Shown: piece by piece, positions 7,248-16,128 of the stretch
Position numbering within the stretch: position 1 is the first letter of the stretch
Layout: every line of letters starts with the position of its first letter
NCBI GenBank assembly: GCA_030430245.1
Contig: JAUIFY010000018.1
Location: 1-39,276, forward strand
DNA: 39,276 nt
From: a bacterium
GTDB lineage: Bacteria; Desulfobacterota; Binatia; UBA12015
Direction: 5' to 3'
Notes under the pieces: generated by a model
The model's input: only the letters and a program-made list of their open reading frames with translations
What the model was told of the DNA's origin: nothing
Database searches by the model: none
Made by a program: the position numbers and the translations under genes

Positions 7248-8546
7248 ATGATCATTCCGCTGGATACGGCGGGGCCCTCGTGCCCGCTCCCCCGGTCCCC
7301 GGAGCGGGAGCGCCCGGTCGCCGGACGGCGTACCGCGGGCCGCGTGCTGCGGGCCGCTGCGGCCGCGCTCGTCACGACCGACGAACGGCGCCCCCCCGAA
7401 GAGCTGGGGCGCCGATACGAGAGCAGCCTTCGTCAGGTGCTACGGGAGAGCGAGAGCTGGGTGCTTCTCCGGAACCCGGCCGACGACTTCGTCCGCGTAT
7501 CCGAACCGTCTGGCACGAATCGCTCGACTCCGCCCGCGCAGCTCTCATCTCACGAGGTCGAGGTCCTCCTCCAGTCGCTCGATGGCGCCGGCACGGCGAT
7601 CGGTCGCGCCGGCGCGGAAGCAGATCCCTTCGTGTCACGCCTCGCCCGGAGGCTGAATCTCGCGTGGCTCCTCGTCACGCCGATCCGCTGCGAGGGCAAG
7701 ACGATCGGCATCCAGCTGATCGGAAGCGAGCGGGGCGCACCCCCGTCGGCGCACGTCCGCCGCGGCGCGGAGGAGGCGGCGGACCTCGCCGGACTGGCGA
7801 TCGGAAGCGCGCGGCTTCGCATCGAGCACCAGCGCCTCGAACGAACGCGATCCGAGATCCTCTCGATGGTGTCGCACGAGCTGCGCTCGCCTCTGCACGT
7901 GATCCTCGGCTACGAGAGCATTCTTCGCGGCGGCGAGCTCGGGGAGCTCACCGAGGAGCAGCACGACGCGCTGGTCCGCATTGGCCGCAACGCCCGCCAG
8001 CTCGCGGGCCTGATCGAGAACACCCTCACCGCGGGACGCGACGATGCCCAGCGCCTCCGCGTGGGCATGCGGGAGACGCATCCGCTCGAGGTCACCTGCG
8101 ACATCCAGGAAGAGATGGCGTCGCTCTATGGCGATCGCGACCTCGAGATCCTGTGGGACGTCCCAGAGAGCTTGCCGCGTCTCTACACCGATCCCGACAA
8201 GCTGAAGGTCATCCTGCGCAACCTCGTGGCGAACGCGGTCAAATTCACCGACCGCGGCACCATCCGGATCCGCGCCCGCCGACGGACGAACGGCCTGGCG
8301 GTCGCCGTCTCGGACACCGGGATCGGGATTCCCCCCGACCAGCTCGATGCGATCTTCGAGGAGTTCCGACAAGCCCCGTCCGAGGACGGTCGCGAGCGCG
8401 GCGGCGTCGGCCTCGGCCTCTACATCGTGCGGCGCATGGCGGAGAAGCTCGAGGGAACGATCCGCGTGGAGAGCACGCCGGGAACCGGGTCGACCTTCAC
8501 CCTGTGGCTCCCCCTGCGGATCGGCGCGGTCCACGCTGCGGCCTGA
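7248..8546 (+). CDS. GAF-domain sensor histidine kinase
   Basis: About 432 residues, with no membrane segment, so probably cytoplasmic. The region before the kinase core looks like a GAF domain (SWVLLRNPADDF to LLVTPIRCEGKTIGIQLIGSERG). Then follow the HisKA phosphoacceptor SHELRSPLHVILGY (His210 with this start), N box NLVANAVKFT, G1 DTGIGIP, F-type EEFRQ and G2 GVGLGLYIV. No response regulator is adjacent, so it is an orphan kinase. ATGs at 7203 and 7248 are both possible. I prefer 7248 because AGGA lies about 11 nt upstream and because an FNR-like site would place transcription near 7206. A GAF kinase under an FNR-type site suggests redox or gas sensing, which is inference. Confidence 0.88.
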   Translation: MIIPLDTAGPSCPLPRSPERERPVAGRRTAGRVLRAAAAALVTTDERRPPEELGRRYESSLRQVLRESESWVLLRNPADDFVRVSEPSGTNRSTPPAQLSSHEVEVLLQSLDGAGTAIGRAGAEADPFVSRLARRLNLAWLLVTPIRCEGKTIGIQLIGSERGAPPSAHVRRGAEEAADLAGLAIGSARLRIEHQRLERTRSEILSMVSHELRSPLHVILGYESILRGGELGELTEEQHDALVRIGRNARQLAGLIENTLTAGRDDAQRLRVGMRETHPLEVTCDIQEEMASLYGDRDLEILWDVPESLPRLYTDPDKLKVILRNLVANAVKFTDRGTIRIRARRRTNGLAVAVSDTGIGIPPDQLDAIFEEFRQAPSEDGRERGGVGLGLYIVRRMAEKLEGTIRVESTPGTGSTFTLWLPLRIGAVHAAA

Positions 8547-8574
8547 CCGCCCTGCCCATCGGCGCGGTCCACGC
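8512..8574 (+). repeat. Short direct repeat at the end of the kinase gene
   Basis: A 25-bp unit (8512-8536) recurs at 8550-8574 with two mismatches. The shared core is ATCGGCGCGGTCCACGC and the period is 38 bp. The first copy encodes the kinase's last residues (IGAVHA); the second lies beyond its stop. This looks like a small local duplication. Confidence 0.6.
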
Positions 8575-8608
8575 CATGGCCCAACGCCCCGCGCAGCGTC
8601 GCGATCCA

Positions 8609-8638
8609 CACGGTGGCCCGACGCCTCGACGCACCGTG
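8609..8638. terminator. Hairpin in the convergent histidine kinase / MerR-TPR gap
   Basis: CACGGTG at 8609-8615 pairs with CACCGTG at 8632-8638 in the 114-bp gap between converging genes. There is no T-tract, so it is a candidate bidirectional stem only. Confidence 0.25.
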
Positions 8639-8660
8639 GCGAAAAGGGGACGCGTCCTCG

Positions 8661-9485
8661 TCACCGACGCGTCAGCCGCCGGTACGCGGCATAGTGGCGC
8701 AGGGCGTCGCTCTTCCGACCGGCCTCTTCGCAGATCCCGGCGAGATTCCAGTGCGCGTCGGCGAACGTCGGATCGAGAGCCAGAGCCTGCTCGTAGGCCG
8801 CCTCGGCAGCCGCCGATCCCTCGGTGTCCTCCAGCGCGAGACCGAGGTTGTAGTGCGTGATCGCATCGTCCGGGGCGAGTCGCACGGCCGTTCGGTACGA
8901 CGCCAGCGCTTCGGCGGCTCGACCCTCCTGGTGCAGGAGACGCCCGAGATTCACGTGCGCATCCGCGAGCTCGGGGTCGATCTCGATCGCCTCTCGATAC
9001 ACCGCGATGGCCGCCGGCGGGTCGTCGTCCTCGAGGTCGACCGCCCGGGCGAAGCAAGCCTGCGCACGCTGTCGTTCGGTCGGCCCCCTGCCCCCCACGC
9101 GTTCCAGCGTCCGCACCTTGCGCGCCAGATCGTCGAGTCCGAAGTCGAGTACCGTCTGGCCGGTTTCGGGTTCCCAGGCCGTCCTGCCATCGCGCACGGC
9201 GACCCGGCGTCCGTCCGCGTAGATCCGCAGCCCCGCAACCGAGCGCCCTTCGGGGAGCTCCCGCGCGAGCGCGTCGAGCGCGCGTCGCACCCGGGCCGGA
9301 GGCACCTGCTTTTGAACGAGTCCCTGGGCCGTTCTCAGGACGACGAGATCCTGGAACGTGAACCCGTACGCACGCCCCTTTCGACGACCCGGACGGCACA
9401 GGCCCGCGCGGACCATCTTCCGAACGCGCGACTCACCGAGGCCGAGAATGCGCGAGACCTCGGCGGTCGAGAGCGTACGATCCAT
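8661..9485 (-). CDS. MerR-type HTH / TPR-repeat protein, downstream of Ku
   Basis: 274 residues. The N-terminus is a MerR-like winged helix-turn-helix: LSTAEVSRILGLGESRVRKMVRAGLC, then the wing region GRAYGFTFQDLVVLRTA. It lacks the effector-binding domain typical of MerR. From about residue 140 to the end are roughly four tetratricopeptide repeats (ADAHVNLGRLLHQEGRAAEA, THYNLGLALEDTEGSAAAEA, ADAHWNLAGICEEAGRKSDA), normally a protein-interaction surface. The gene starts 5 nt after the Ku stop, so the two are almost certainly co-transcribed. This suggests a regulator or scaffold tied to end joining, which is inference from context. Confidence 0.82.
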   Translation of the reverse strand: MDRTLSTAEVSRILGLGESRVRKMVRAGLCRPGRRKGRAYGFTFQDLVVLRTAQGLVQKQVPPARVRRALDALARELPEGRSVAGLRIYADGRRVAVRDGRTAWEPETGQTVLDFGLDDLARKVRTLERVGGRGPTERQRAQACFARAVDLEDDDPPAAIAVYREAIEIDPELADAHVNLGRLLHQEGRAAEALASYRTAVRLAPDDAITHYNLGLALEDTEGSAAAEAAYEQALALDPTFADAHWNLAGICEEAGRKSDALRHYAAYRRLTRR

Positions 9486-9490
9486 TCAGG

Positions 9491-10369
9491 TCAGGATCCG
9501 GTCGCCTTGCGCTTGGTGGTGCCGGTCTTCCCGGCCTTGCCCTTGGCTCGCGGCGCCTTGCGGGTGCGCTTCGTCGGCTTCGCCTCGGCAACCCCCTTTT
9601 TCTGCAAGAGGCTTTCCTTCAGGGCAGCGACGAGATCGATGATCTGCTCGTGCTTCTCCTCGCTCGGCGGAGCGACGATCTCCTCGCCGGCCACTTTTCG
9701 ATCGATCGCCTCGAGCACGGTGCGCCGATACTCGTCCTCATACTTGTCCGGCACGAAATCGTCCGAGGAGAGGCGGTCGATCAGCTGATGCGCGAGATCG
9801 ATCTCTCCCTCCTTGAACTCGACGTCGCCATCCAGCTCGATGTCGTCGAAGTCGCGCACCTCGTCCGCGTAGTAGAGCCCGTGCAGCACGAGTCCGGGTC
9901 CCGAGGGGCGCAGCAAGACCAGCTGCTCCCGACCGCGGGTCGAGTAGCGTCCGATCGCGACGCGACCGGCTTCGACCATGGCGGCGTGGAGGAGCTGATA
10001 CGGCTTGTGCCCCCCCTTGTCGGGGCCGACGAGATTCGACTTCTCGTAGAAGATCGGATCGACCTTCGCGATCGGAACGAACTCTTCGATTTCGATCGTG
10101 CGATCGCTCTTCTTCTCGAGAGCCTTCAGCTCGTCGTCGGTCATGACGACGAACTGCCCCCGCGAGTATTCATACCCCTTCACCATCTGCTCGCGCGTCA
10201 CGACTTCCCCCGTCGAGGCCGAGACGTACTGTTGCTTGACGCGCGACTTGTCTTCCCCGTTCAGAAGACTGAAGCGAACGGTCTTCGTCTTCGTCGCCGT
10301 GAAGATCTTGATCGGGATCGAGACGAGGCCGAAGCTGATGGTGCCGGACGAGATCGCTCGTGCCGCCAT
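9491..10369 (-). CDS. ku: Non-homologous end-joining protein Ku
   Basis: A 292-residue bacterial Ku, near the family's usual length. The N-terminal ARAISSGTISFGLVSIPIKIFTAT is the hallmark start of the Ku beta-barrel core. Further family segments are VVTREQMVKGYEYSRGQFVVMTDDEL, FVPIAKVDPIFYEKSNLVGPDKGG and YSTRGREQLVLLRPSGPGLVLHGLYYADEVR. The last 35 residues are Lys/Arg/Ala-rich, the kind of basic tail that tunes DNA binding and threading in bacterial Ku. Ku homodimers encircle double-strand breaks and recruit LigD, which is encoded divergently 60 bp away. A GAGGG ribosome-binding site is close to the ATG. It is co-transcribed with the MerR-TPR gene. Confidence 0.96.
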   Translation of the reverse strand: MAARAISSGTISFGLVSIPIKIFTATKTKTVRFSLLNGEDKSRVKQQYVSASTGEVVTREQMVKGYEYSRGQFVVMTDDELKALEKKSDRTIEIEEFVPIAKVDPIFYEKSNLVGPDKGGHKPYQLLHAAMVEAGRVAIGRYSTRGREQLVLLRPSGPGLVLHGLYYADEVRDFDDIELDGDVEFKEGEIDLAHQLIDRLSSDDFVPDKYEDEYRRTVLEAIDRKVAGEEIVAPPSEEKHEQIIDLVAALKESLLQKKGVAEAKPTKRTRKAPRAKGKAGKTGTTKRKATGS

Positions 10370-10379
10370 CCCTCGGTCT

Positions 10380-10409
10380 TTGCCAGAAACGCCGAGTCGA
10401 CGCTAACGT
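10380..10409 (+). promoter_or_regulatory. Possible ligD promoter in the ku-ligD divergent gap
   Basis: TTGCCA and TAACGT separated by 18 bp lie in the 60-bp divergent region. The spacing is acceptable and the start would fall about 14 nt before the GTG. The match is modest and no regulator site is evident. Confidence 0.25.
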
Positions 10410-10429
10410 TTCCGGGGTAGGCCCCCTCC

Positions 10430-12922
10430 GTGGCGGATCTCAAATCGTACGAGAAAAAGCGAGATCGGGAACGAACGCCCGAGCCGTTCGGCCGGGCCGT
10501 CCGAGAAGAATCCGCTTTGAAATCCGATGCTTGGCGGACTTTCGTCCTTCAGCAGCATTCGGCCCGCCGCATGCACTGGGACCTCCGCCTCGAGACCGGG
10601 GGGGCGCTGGCGAGCTGGGCCGTCCCCCGAGGACCGACGTTCGACGCGAGCGAGAAGAGACTCGCGGTACGGACGGAAGACCACCCGCTCGCGTACGCGG
10701 ACTTCGAAGGACTGATTCCCGACGGGAACTACGGTGCGGGCGCGATGATCGTCTGGGATCGCGGCCGCTACCGGTCGATCGACGGCCGCTCTCCCGCGCG
10801 AGGCCTCGAGGAAGGCAAGCTCGACCTCGTGCTCGAGGGACACAAGCTCACGGGACGCTTCGCTCTCGTCCGCACCAAGCGTGGCGATGGCAAGGATTGG
10901 CTTCTTCTCCGGAAGGGTGATCCGCCGGGCGACGTGGTCGAACCGGTCGAGAGTTGGCCCGAGTCGGTGTTTTCGGGCTTGACCGTCGCCGAGTTGCGCG
11001 ATGGCCTCGACAGGAACGACGAGCTGACCAAGGCCGCGAGAGGGGCCAAAGCGCCACGCCGGCGGCTCGACCCCAGAGCGATTCGTCCCATGCTCGCCTC
11101 GACGAGCGACGAACCCTTCTCGCGACAGGGATGGATCTTCGAGCTCAAGTTCGACGGGGTGCGCACGCTGGCGTTCCGCAGGTCGGACGAGGTCCGGCTG
11201 TTTTCCCGCTCGGGCCGGAACTGCACCTCGCTCTACCCGGAGATCGCCGAATCGCTCGCGCACCTTCCCGTCGACGACTTCGTGATCGACGGCGAGATCG
11301 TCGCGCTGGACGAGCGCGGGCGCAGCTCGTTCGAGCGGATCCAGAAGCGCTTCTCGCTACGTGAGCCTTCGGCGATCGAATCCGCGCGCAACGAGGTCCC
11401 GGTCGTCTTCTACGCCTTCGATCTCCTCGGCGTTGCCGGCCACGACGTGCGGTCCCTGACTCTCCTTCGGCGAAAGGAGCTGCTCAGCCGCTTCACTCCG
11501 CGGCGCGGCCCCGTGCGCTTCAGCGATCACATCGAAGGAGATGGCCAGGCCCTCTTCGAGGCCGCCTCCCGACAGGCCCTCGAAGGTGTCATCGCGAAGC
11601 GGGCCGACGCGAAGTACGAGGCCGGCCGGCGCACCAAGAGCTGGCTCAAGATCAAGGTCCCGCGCTCCGCGCCGCTCGTGATCGTCGGCGTGGTGGGAGG
11701 CAAGGGGTCACGACGCGACTTCGGCTCGCTGATGCTCGCATGGTACCGCGAGGGTTCCCTCACGTACGCCGGCAACGTCGGCACGGGATTCGACGACGAC
11801 ACGATGGACGAGCTGCGCTCCGACCTGGAAGCACTGCGCCGCGAGACGCCCGCGTTCACGAACCCTCCCAAGACGACGCGGTCACGGTCCTGGGTCGATC
11901 CGAGAATCGTGTGCGAGATCGGATTCACCGAGGTCACGGAGGCCGGAGCACTCCGGCACCCGGTCTTCCTGCGGAGACTCGACGACGTCGCACCCGAGGA
12001 GTGCCACGCCCCCGGCGAACGTACGACGGAGACACTCGATCCCGTCGAGGTCTCGGCCCCTACGGAGCCGGTGCTCGAGCTCTCCCGCCTCGACAAGGTC
12101 TTCTGGCCGGTCGAGGGCTACACGAAGGGGGACCTTCTCGCCTACTACGAAGCCGCTTGGCCGTGGCTCGCCCCCTACCTGCGCGACCGCCCCGTCGTCC
12201 TCACGCGGTACCCCGACGGCATCGACGGCAAATCGTTCTACCAGAAGAACGCACCCGGCTTCACTCCGGAGTGGGCGCGCCATCTCGACATCGAGGGGAC
12301 CGACTACTTCGTCTGCAACGATCTGCGCACGCTCCTCTACGTCGTCAACTCCGGGGCGATCCCCCTCCACGTCTGGAGCTCGCGCCTCACCTCGCTGGAA
12401 CGCCCCGATTGGCTGATCCTCGATCTCGATCCGAAGGGAGCGCCGTTCGGCGAAGTCGTCGCGATCGCGCGACACATCCACAAGCTCCTGCAGAAGCTCG
12501 ACGTACGCACGTACGTGAAGACGTCCGGGCAGGACGGGCTTCACGTCCTGCTGCCTCTCGGGGCGCAGATCGACCACGGGGATGCAAAGACTCTCGCCGA
12601 GATCCTCGCCCGCGTCGTGTGCGCGGCCCTCCCCGACAAGGCGACCATCACACGGCCCGTCGCGCAACGCGGCGGAAAGGTGTACGTCGACTTCCTGCAG
12701 AACGGCCGAGGCAAGCTCATCGCCGCACCGTTCTCGGTCCGCCCTCGCCCGAACGCCCCCATCTCGATGCCGCTGCCGTGGTCCAGGGTCACCGCCCGCC
12801 TGGATCCCTCGCGTTTCACGATGAAGACCGCACTGCGCTCGATCGAGAAGAATGGCGATCCACTCTCGCCGATCCTCGAGGACTCGACCGACGTCGAGGC
12901 CCTTCTCACCGCACTGGGGTAG
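10430..12922 (+). CDS. ligD: Multidomain ATP-dependent DNA ligase LigD (phosphoesterase-ligase-polymerase)
   Basis: 830 residues with all three LigD modules in the Pseudomonas order. Residues 1-170 are the 3'-phosphoesterase (QQHSARRMHWDLRLE, LASWAVPRGP, His43/His49/Asp51 region). Residues ~215-520 are the ATP-dependent ligase, with adenylated Lys240 in ELKFDG and downstream EGVIAKR and SWLKIKV motifs. Residues ~550-830 are the primase-polymerase, with metal-binding DLD (Asp665, Asp667) in ILDLDPKG and TSGQDGLHVLLPL. It heals and seals double-strand breaks with Ku, whose gene is divergent. The GTG at 10430 follows GGGGTAGG. All catalytic motifs checked are present, so it should be active. Confidence 0.96.
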   Translation: MADLKSYEKKRDRERTPEPFGRAVREESALKSDAWRTFVLQQHSARRMHWDLRLETGGALASWAVPRGPTFDASEKRLAVRTEDHPLAYADFEGLIPDGNYGAGAMIVWDRGRYRSIDGRSPARGLEEGKLDLVLEGHKLTGRFALVRTKRGDGKDWLLLRKGDPPGDVVEPVESWPESVFSGLTVAELRDGLDRNDELTKAARGAKAPRRRLDPRAIRPMLASTSDEPFSRQGWIFELKFDGVRTLAFRRSDEVRLFSRSGRNCTSLYPEIAESLAHLPVDDFVIDGEIVALDERGRSSFERIQKRFSLREPSAIESARNEVPVVFYAFDLLGVAGHDVRSLTLLRRKELLSRFTPRRGPVRFSDHIEGDGQALFEAASRQALEGVIAKRADAKYEAGRRTKSWLKIKVPRSAPLVIVGVVGGKGSRRDFGSLMLAWYREGSLTYAGNVGTGFDDDTMDELRSDLEALRRETPAFTNPPKTTRSRSWVDPRIVCEIGFTEVTEAGALRHPVFLRRLDDVAPEECHAPGERTTETLDPVEVSAPTEPVLELSRLDKVFWPVEGYTKGDLLAYYEAAWPWLAPYLRDRPVVLTRYPDGIDGKSFYQKNAPGFTPEWARHLDIEGTDYFVCNDLRTLLYVVNSGAIPLHVWSSRLTSLERPDWLILDLDPKGAPFGEVVAIARHIHKLLQKLDVRTYVKTSGQDGLHVLLPLGAQIDHGDAKTLAEILARVVCAALPDKATITRPVAQRGGKVYVDFLQNGRGKLIAAPFSVRPRPNAPISMPLPWSRVTARLDPSRFTMKTALRSIEKNGDPLSPILEDSTDVEALLTALG

Positions 12923-13086
12923 CAGGACCGGGCCGATCGCAGCGGTGCTCGGAGAATGGCCGGCGACACCGCGACGACGTCGCAGGTGCGTTAGGGCTTG
13001 CTCATCGCTTCGCCAACGGGTCGCCTCCGCTCGTACCGTTTCGTATTGACCGCGCCGATCACGGGGCCCTATCCCGGAAGAGCGCC

Positions 13087-14358
13087 ATGCTTCGCTCTTC
13101 CCTGCTCTACGCGCACCTCTCCGTCCTCTTGGTCCTCCCCTTCCCCCACTCGGGCGGCGCGACGGTCACCGAAGCCGGCCGGGAGCACCGGACCGAGCAC
13201 TACGATCTGTACGTCGAAGGAGACCTCGACCCGATCGAGACCGGTGCGATGCTCGAGGCGCTTCACGCCAAGCTCACGTCCTTCTTCGGCCGCGCACCCA
13301 AGGGCCCACTGCGCATCGAGATCTACGAGACGCAGGACCGGTTCCTCGGCGCCCTCCACCGCGACCGCCAGCCGTACGAGACCGGCGGCGGCCTCTATGG
13401 CCCCACCTTCGAGAAGGTGTGGCTGTCGATCCAGCCGACTCGGGCGTATACGCGGCAGCTGATTCTCCACGAGGCGACGCATCAGTTTCACTTCCTCGTG
13501 GCGACGGGCAACGAGTTTCCATCGGCCCTCTGGTACACGGAGGGCCTCGCCGAGTTCATGGGCATGGCGAACTGGGATGGCCACGCACTCGAGGTGGGCG
13601 TGATTCCGGCGATCACTCTCGAGGACTATCCCGCACGAGCGCGCGACGCGTTCGACCAGATCCGCTGGGATCTCGAATCCGTCCTGGAGGATCGTGTCTC
13701 GACGGGACAAGCCGGGAGCTGGGCGCTCGTGCACTTTCTCGCGAACTACGACGAGCGGCGCTTTCGCGACCTGGGGCGCCGGCTCGAGCAGCGCCACGAC
13801 CCCGGCGCAGCGTTCCGCTCGGTCTACGGCGAAGTCACCCCCTCGCTCGTGGCCGCTTTCCGGAGCTGGCTCGCCCAGAACAGACAGCCCTGGCAATGGC
13901 GCTGGAACTCGTGGCAGCAACGCGGCGATTGGATCGAGGGCGACAGCGACGTCGTCGCGGTCTCGACCTTGAAGGAGACCCCGCGCAAGCTCGAGGTCGA
14001 GCTCCAACCGGTCTCCGGCTACCTCAAGGGCGGTCTGATCTTCGGCTACCGAGAGGCCGACGACTTCTACATGATGACCCTGTGGGATGACCGATCGATC
14101 CGGGTCGTCCGCCGGCTCGGGGGCGAGTGGCGATCGATCGAGAAGGTGAAGATCGACCAGCCGCCCGGCCGCGACGTGCTCGCGGTGGAGCAGACGCGCG
14201 AAGGAGTCCGGCTCTCTGCGAACGGCAAGCTCGTGACGGTCGTCGAGGCCTCCGGGCTGGTGGGGCTGACCGTCGACGGTTGCAAGGCGCGCTTCCGCCC
14301 GATCGTGGACGACGACGCCGGCTTCGCCCGCGCGGCCGACGACGGCGCGGCCGGCTGA
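13087..14358 (+). CDS. Secreted gluzincin-type metallopeptidase-like protein with C-terminal beta-sandwich-like region
   Basis: 423 residues. The first 25 (hydrophobic core SLLYAHLSVLLVLPF) look like a signal peptide. Residues 35-290 contain LILHEATHQF, an HExxH zinc motif (His128, Glu129, His132), with a candidate third ligand 20 residues later in YTEGLAEFMG (Glu152). This spacing fits gluzincins of the peptidase-MA/DUF1570-like group. The last 110 residues (GDWIEGDSDVVAVS to GLVGLTVDGCKARF) look like a concanavalin/DUF1080-type beta sandwich that could bind carbohydrate. GGAAG precedes the ATG at 13087; a much longer open frame upstream overlaps ligD and is rejected. The substrate is unknown, and proteolysis is not proven. 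Confidence 0.72.
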   Translation: MLRSSLLYAHLSVLLVLPFPHSGGATVTEAGREHRTEHYDLYVEGDLDPIETGAMLEALHAKLTSFFGRAPKGPLRIEIYETQDRFLGALHRDRQPYETGGGLYGPTFEKVWLSIQPTRAYTRQLILHEATHQFHFLVATGNEFPSALWYTEGLAEFMGMANWDGHALEVGVIPAITLEDYPARARDAFDQIRWDLESVLEDRVSTGQAGSWALVHFLANYDERRFRDLGRRLEQRHDPGAAFRSVYGEVTPSLVAAFRSWLAQNRQPWQWRWNSWQQRGDWIEGDSDVVAVSTLKETPRKLEVELQPVSGYLKGGLIFGYREADDFYMMTLWDDRSIRVVRRLGGEWRSIEKVKIDQPPGRDVLAVEQTREGVRLSANGKLVTVVEASGLVGLTVDGCKARFRPIVDDDAGFARAADDGAAG

Positions 14359-14365
14359 GCGCGCT

Positions 14366-14382
14366 GCCGACTCTCGGTCGGC
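14366..14382. terminator. Hairpin between convergent peptidase and amidohydrolase genes
   Basis: GCCGAC and GTCGGC arms with a 5-nt loop sit in the 33-bp convergent gap. No T-tract is present on either side; it could serve both genes. Confidence 0.35.
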
Positions 14383-14391
14383 GGCCCGTCG

Positions 14392-16128
14392 TCACGGAGC
14401 GCCGTTCGCCCGCAGATTCGCTCGTCCGTCGAGAATCGTGCCCCGGATGCCGATTTCGCGCAGCCGCTCGGGCTCGACCTCGTACGGGTCGTCCTCGAGC
14501 ACGGTGAAGTCGGCCCGTTTCCCCTCCTCGATCGACCCGATCTCGTCCTCGAGCCCCACGCTTCGCGCCGCCTCGAACGTCACCGCGCGTAAGGCGAGCT
14601 CGACGTCGAGCCTCTGGTCGTCGCCCCAGACCCGACCGTCGCTCCCGATGCGATTCACCGCAACCCACATGAGCGTCAGCGGCTCGGCGGGCGCCATGGG
14701 GAAGTCCGAGTGGAACGAGATCGGGACACCCGCGCGCGCGAGTCCCCCCAGAGGCGAGATGTCGGCCGCCCGCTCGGGACCGAGGCCGTGTTCCGCATAG
14801 ATCGGAGCCAGCTCGTGCGTGTAGTAGGCGTTGTTGGAGACGTCGACCCCGAGGCGAGCGAGGCGCTCGTGCTGGTCGTCTCGGGCGTAGCCGTAGTGCT
14901 CCATCACGACGCGGCGACCGGGCGCGGGCGCCGCCTCTTGCTGCGCTGCGATCTGATCGAGCACGACGTCGAGTCCGGCGTCGCCGTTCACGTGCACGTG
15001 GGGATTCCAGCCCGCCTTCCAGAACGTCGCGAGGACGTCGGCTTGCTCCTCGGGCGTCATCATCCACTCGCCATGGTGACCGTCGAGGTAGGGCTCGGTC
15101 ATTTGCATCAGCTGGCTGAAGATCGCGCCGTCGGCGTAGTACTTCGCGTGCTTCACCACGCGGAGGGAGTCGGTCGAGTCGTCCAGCAGCGTGGCCGCGG
15201 CGCGTTCGGCGGCCACGCTGCTTCCTTCGGACCGGAACAGGAACATCGCATTCGGCACGAGGGCGAACCGGTAGGGCGCACCGGATCGCCACATCTCGAA
15301 CCGCAGCAACCACTTCTCCGCGAACGCATTTACCTGCGGAAAGCCCTGCTCCGCGAGGGTCGTGAGGCCACCCCGATGGAAGACCTCACTCATCATCGCC
15401 AGTCCCTCGAGGTAGCGAAGAGGGCTCGTGATCTTCCCGATCATCGGGCTGCCGAGCTCGAGCGCTCCCGCTTCCCACAGGTGGCCGTCTTCCCAGTCGG
15501 CGTTCTCGTGTGCGTCGAACGACGCCTTCGTCATCCCGAGCGCTTCGAGGGCCGCGCCGTTGAAGTACATCTCGTGCACGGAACGCTGCCACACGAAGAT
15601 CGGGCGCGCGGTCGAGATCTCGTCGAGGTCACGACGCGAGAGGGTGCCGTGGTAGGGCGCGTGGTAGCCCCAGGTCATCAACCACTCCCCGGCGGGCCGC
15701 TCCCGGTCGAGCTCCCGTAGCCGCTCGAGGTACTGCTCGCGTCCCCGCACCGGCTTCGTTCGTCCCTTGGGTGTCGTCCACTCCATGGCCGACACGATGT
15801 CGAGGTTCAGGATCGTCGCGGCGAGCGTCGGATGAACGTGCGGATCGATGAAGCCTGGCACGAGCACGTCGTTCTCGAACGATCGATCCACCACCAGGTC
15901 CCGCGCACCCTCCTTTGCACGCACCTCGTCGAGGGAGCCGACCGCGACGATCCGGCCGCGGTCGTCGATCCCGACCGCCGTGGCTTCGGGCCTCGTCGGA
16001 TCCATCGTGATGATCTTCCGCGCGACGAGGATCCGCGCGGGCGAGCCGGAAGACGAGAGCAGCCCCGCGACCGCCGCCGACACGAGGAGCACCCCGAGGA
16101 CGACGTCCCGTCGCCTCACACCGCTCAC
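14392..16128 (-). CDS. Exported amidohydrolase family protein (YtcJ/AtzF-like metal-dependent hydrolase)
   Basis: 578 residues. The N-terminus VRRRDVVLGVLLVSAAVAGLL looks like a twin-arginine signal or anchor. Then the amidohydrolase pattern: ARKIITMDPTRPEATAVGIDDRGRIVAVG (beta-sandwich part), VPGFIDPHVHPT (HxH metal ligands), HVHVNGDAGLDVVLDQI, VVMEHYGYA, ISFHSDFPMAPAEPL (metal Asp) and GSIEEGKRADFTVLEDDP at the end. This is the YtcJ-type (Amidohydro_3) arrangement, which hydrolyses amides or related bonds of unknown substrates. The GTG start overlaps the stop of the upstream 59-residue gene as GTGA, so it is translationally coupled in the carbamoyltransferase operon. Confidence 0.88.
   Translation of the reverse strand: MSGVRRRDVVLGVLLVSAAVAGLLSSSGSPARILVARKIITMDPTRPEATAVGIDDRGRIVAVGSLDEVRAKEGARDLVVDRSFENDVLVPGFIDPHVHPTLAATILNLDIVSAMEWTTPKGRTKPVRGREQYLERLRELDRERPAGEWLMTWGYHAPYHGTLSRRDLDEISTARPIFVWQRSVHEMYFNGAALEALGMTKASFDAHENADWEDGHLWEAGALELGSPMIGKITSPLRYLEGLAMMSEVFHRGGLTTLAEQGFPQVNAFAEKWLLRFEMWRSGAPYRFALVPNAMFLFRSEGSSVAAERAAATLLDDSTDSLRVVKHAKYYADGAIFSQLMQMTEPYLDGHHGEWMMTPEEQADVLATFWKAGWNPHVHVNGDAGLDVVLDQIAAQQEAAPAPGRRVVMEHYGYARDDQHERLARLGVDVSNNAYYTHELAPIYAEHGLGPERAADISPLGGLARAGVPISFHSDFPMAPAEPLTLMWVAVNRIGSDGRVWGDDQRLDVELALRAVTFEAARSVGLEDEIGSIEEGKRADFTVLEDDPYEVEPERLREIGIRGTILDGRANLRANGAP

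Noticed and set aside
13046..13075. TTGACC and TATCCC pair before the metallopeptidase
   Set aside because: The implied transcript start would fall at the ribosome-binding site just before the ATG, and the -10 match is poor.
11740..13086. Upstream extension of the secreted metallopeptidase frame
   Set aside because: It overlaps ligD in another frame. The signal peptide and ribosome-binding site place the start at 13087.
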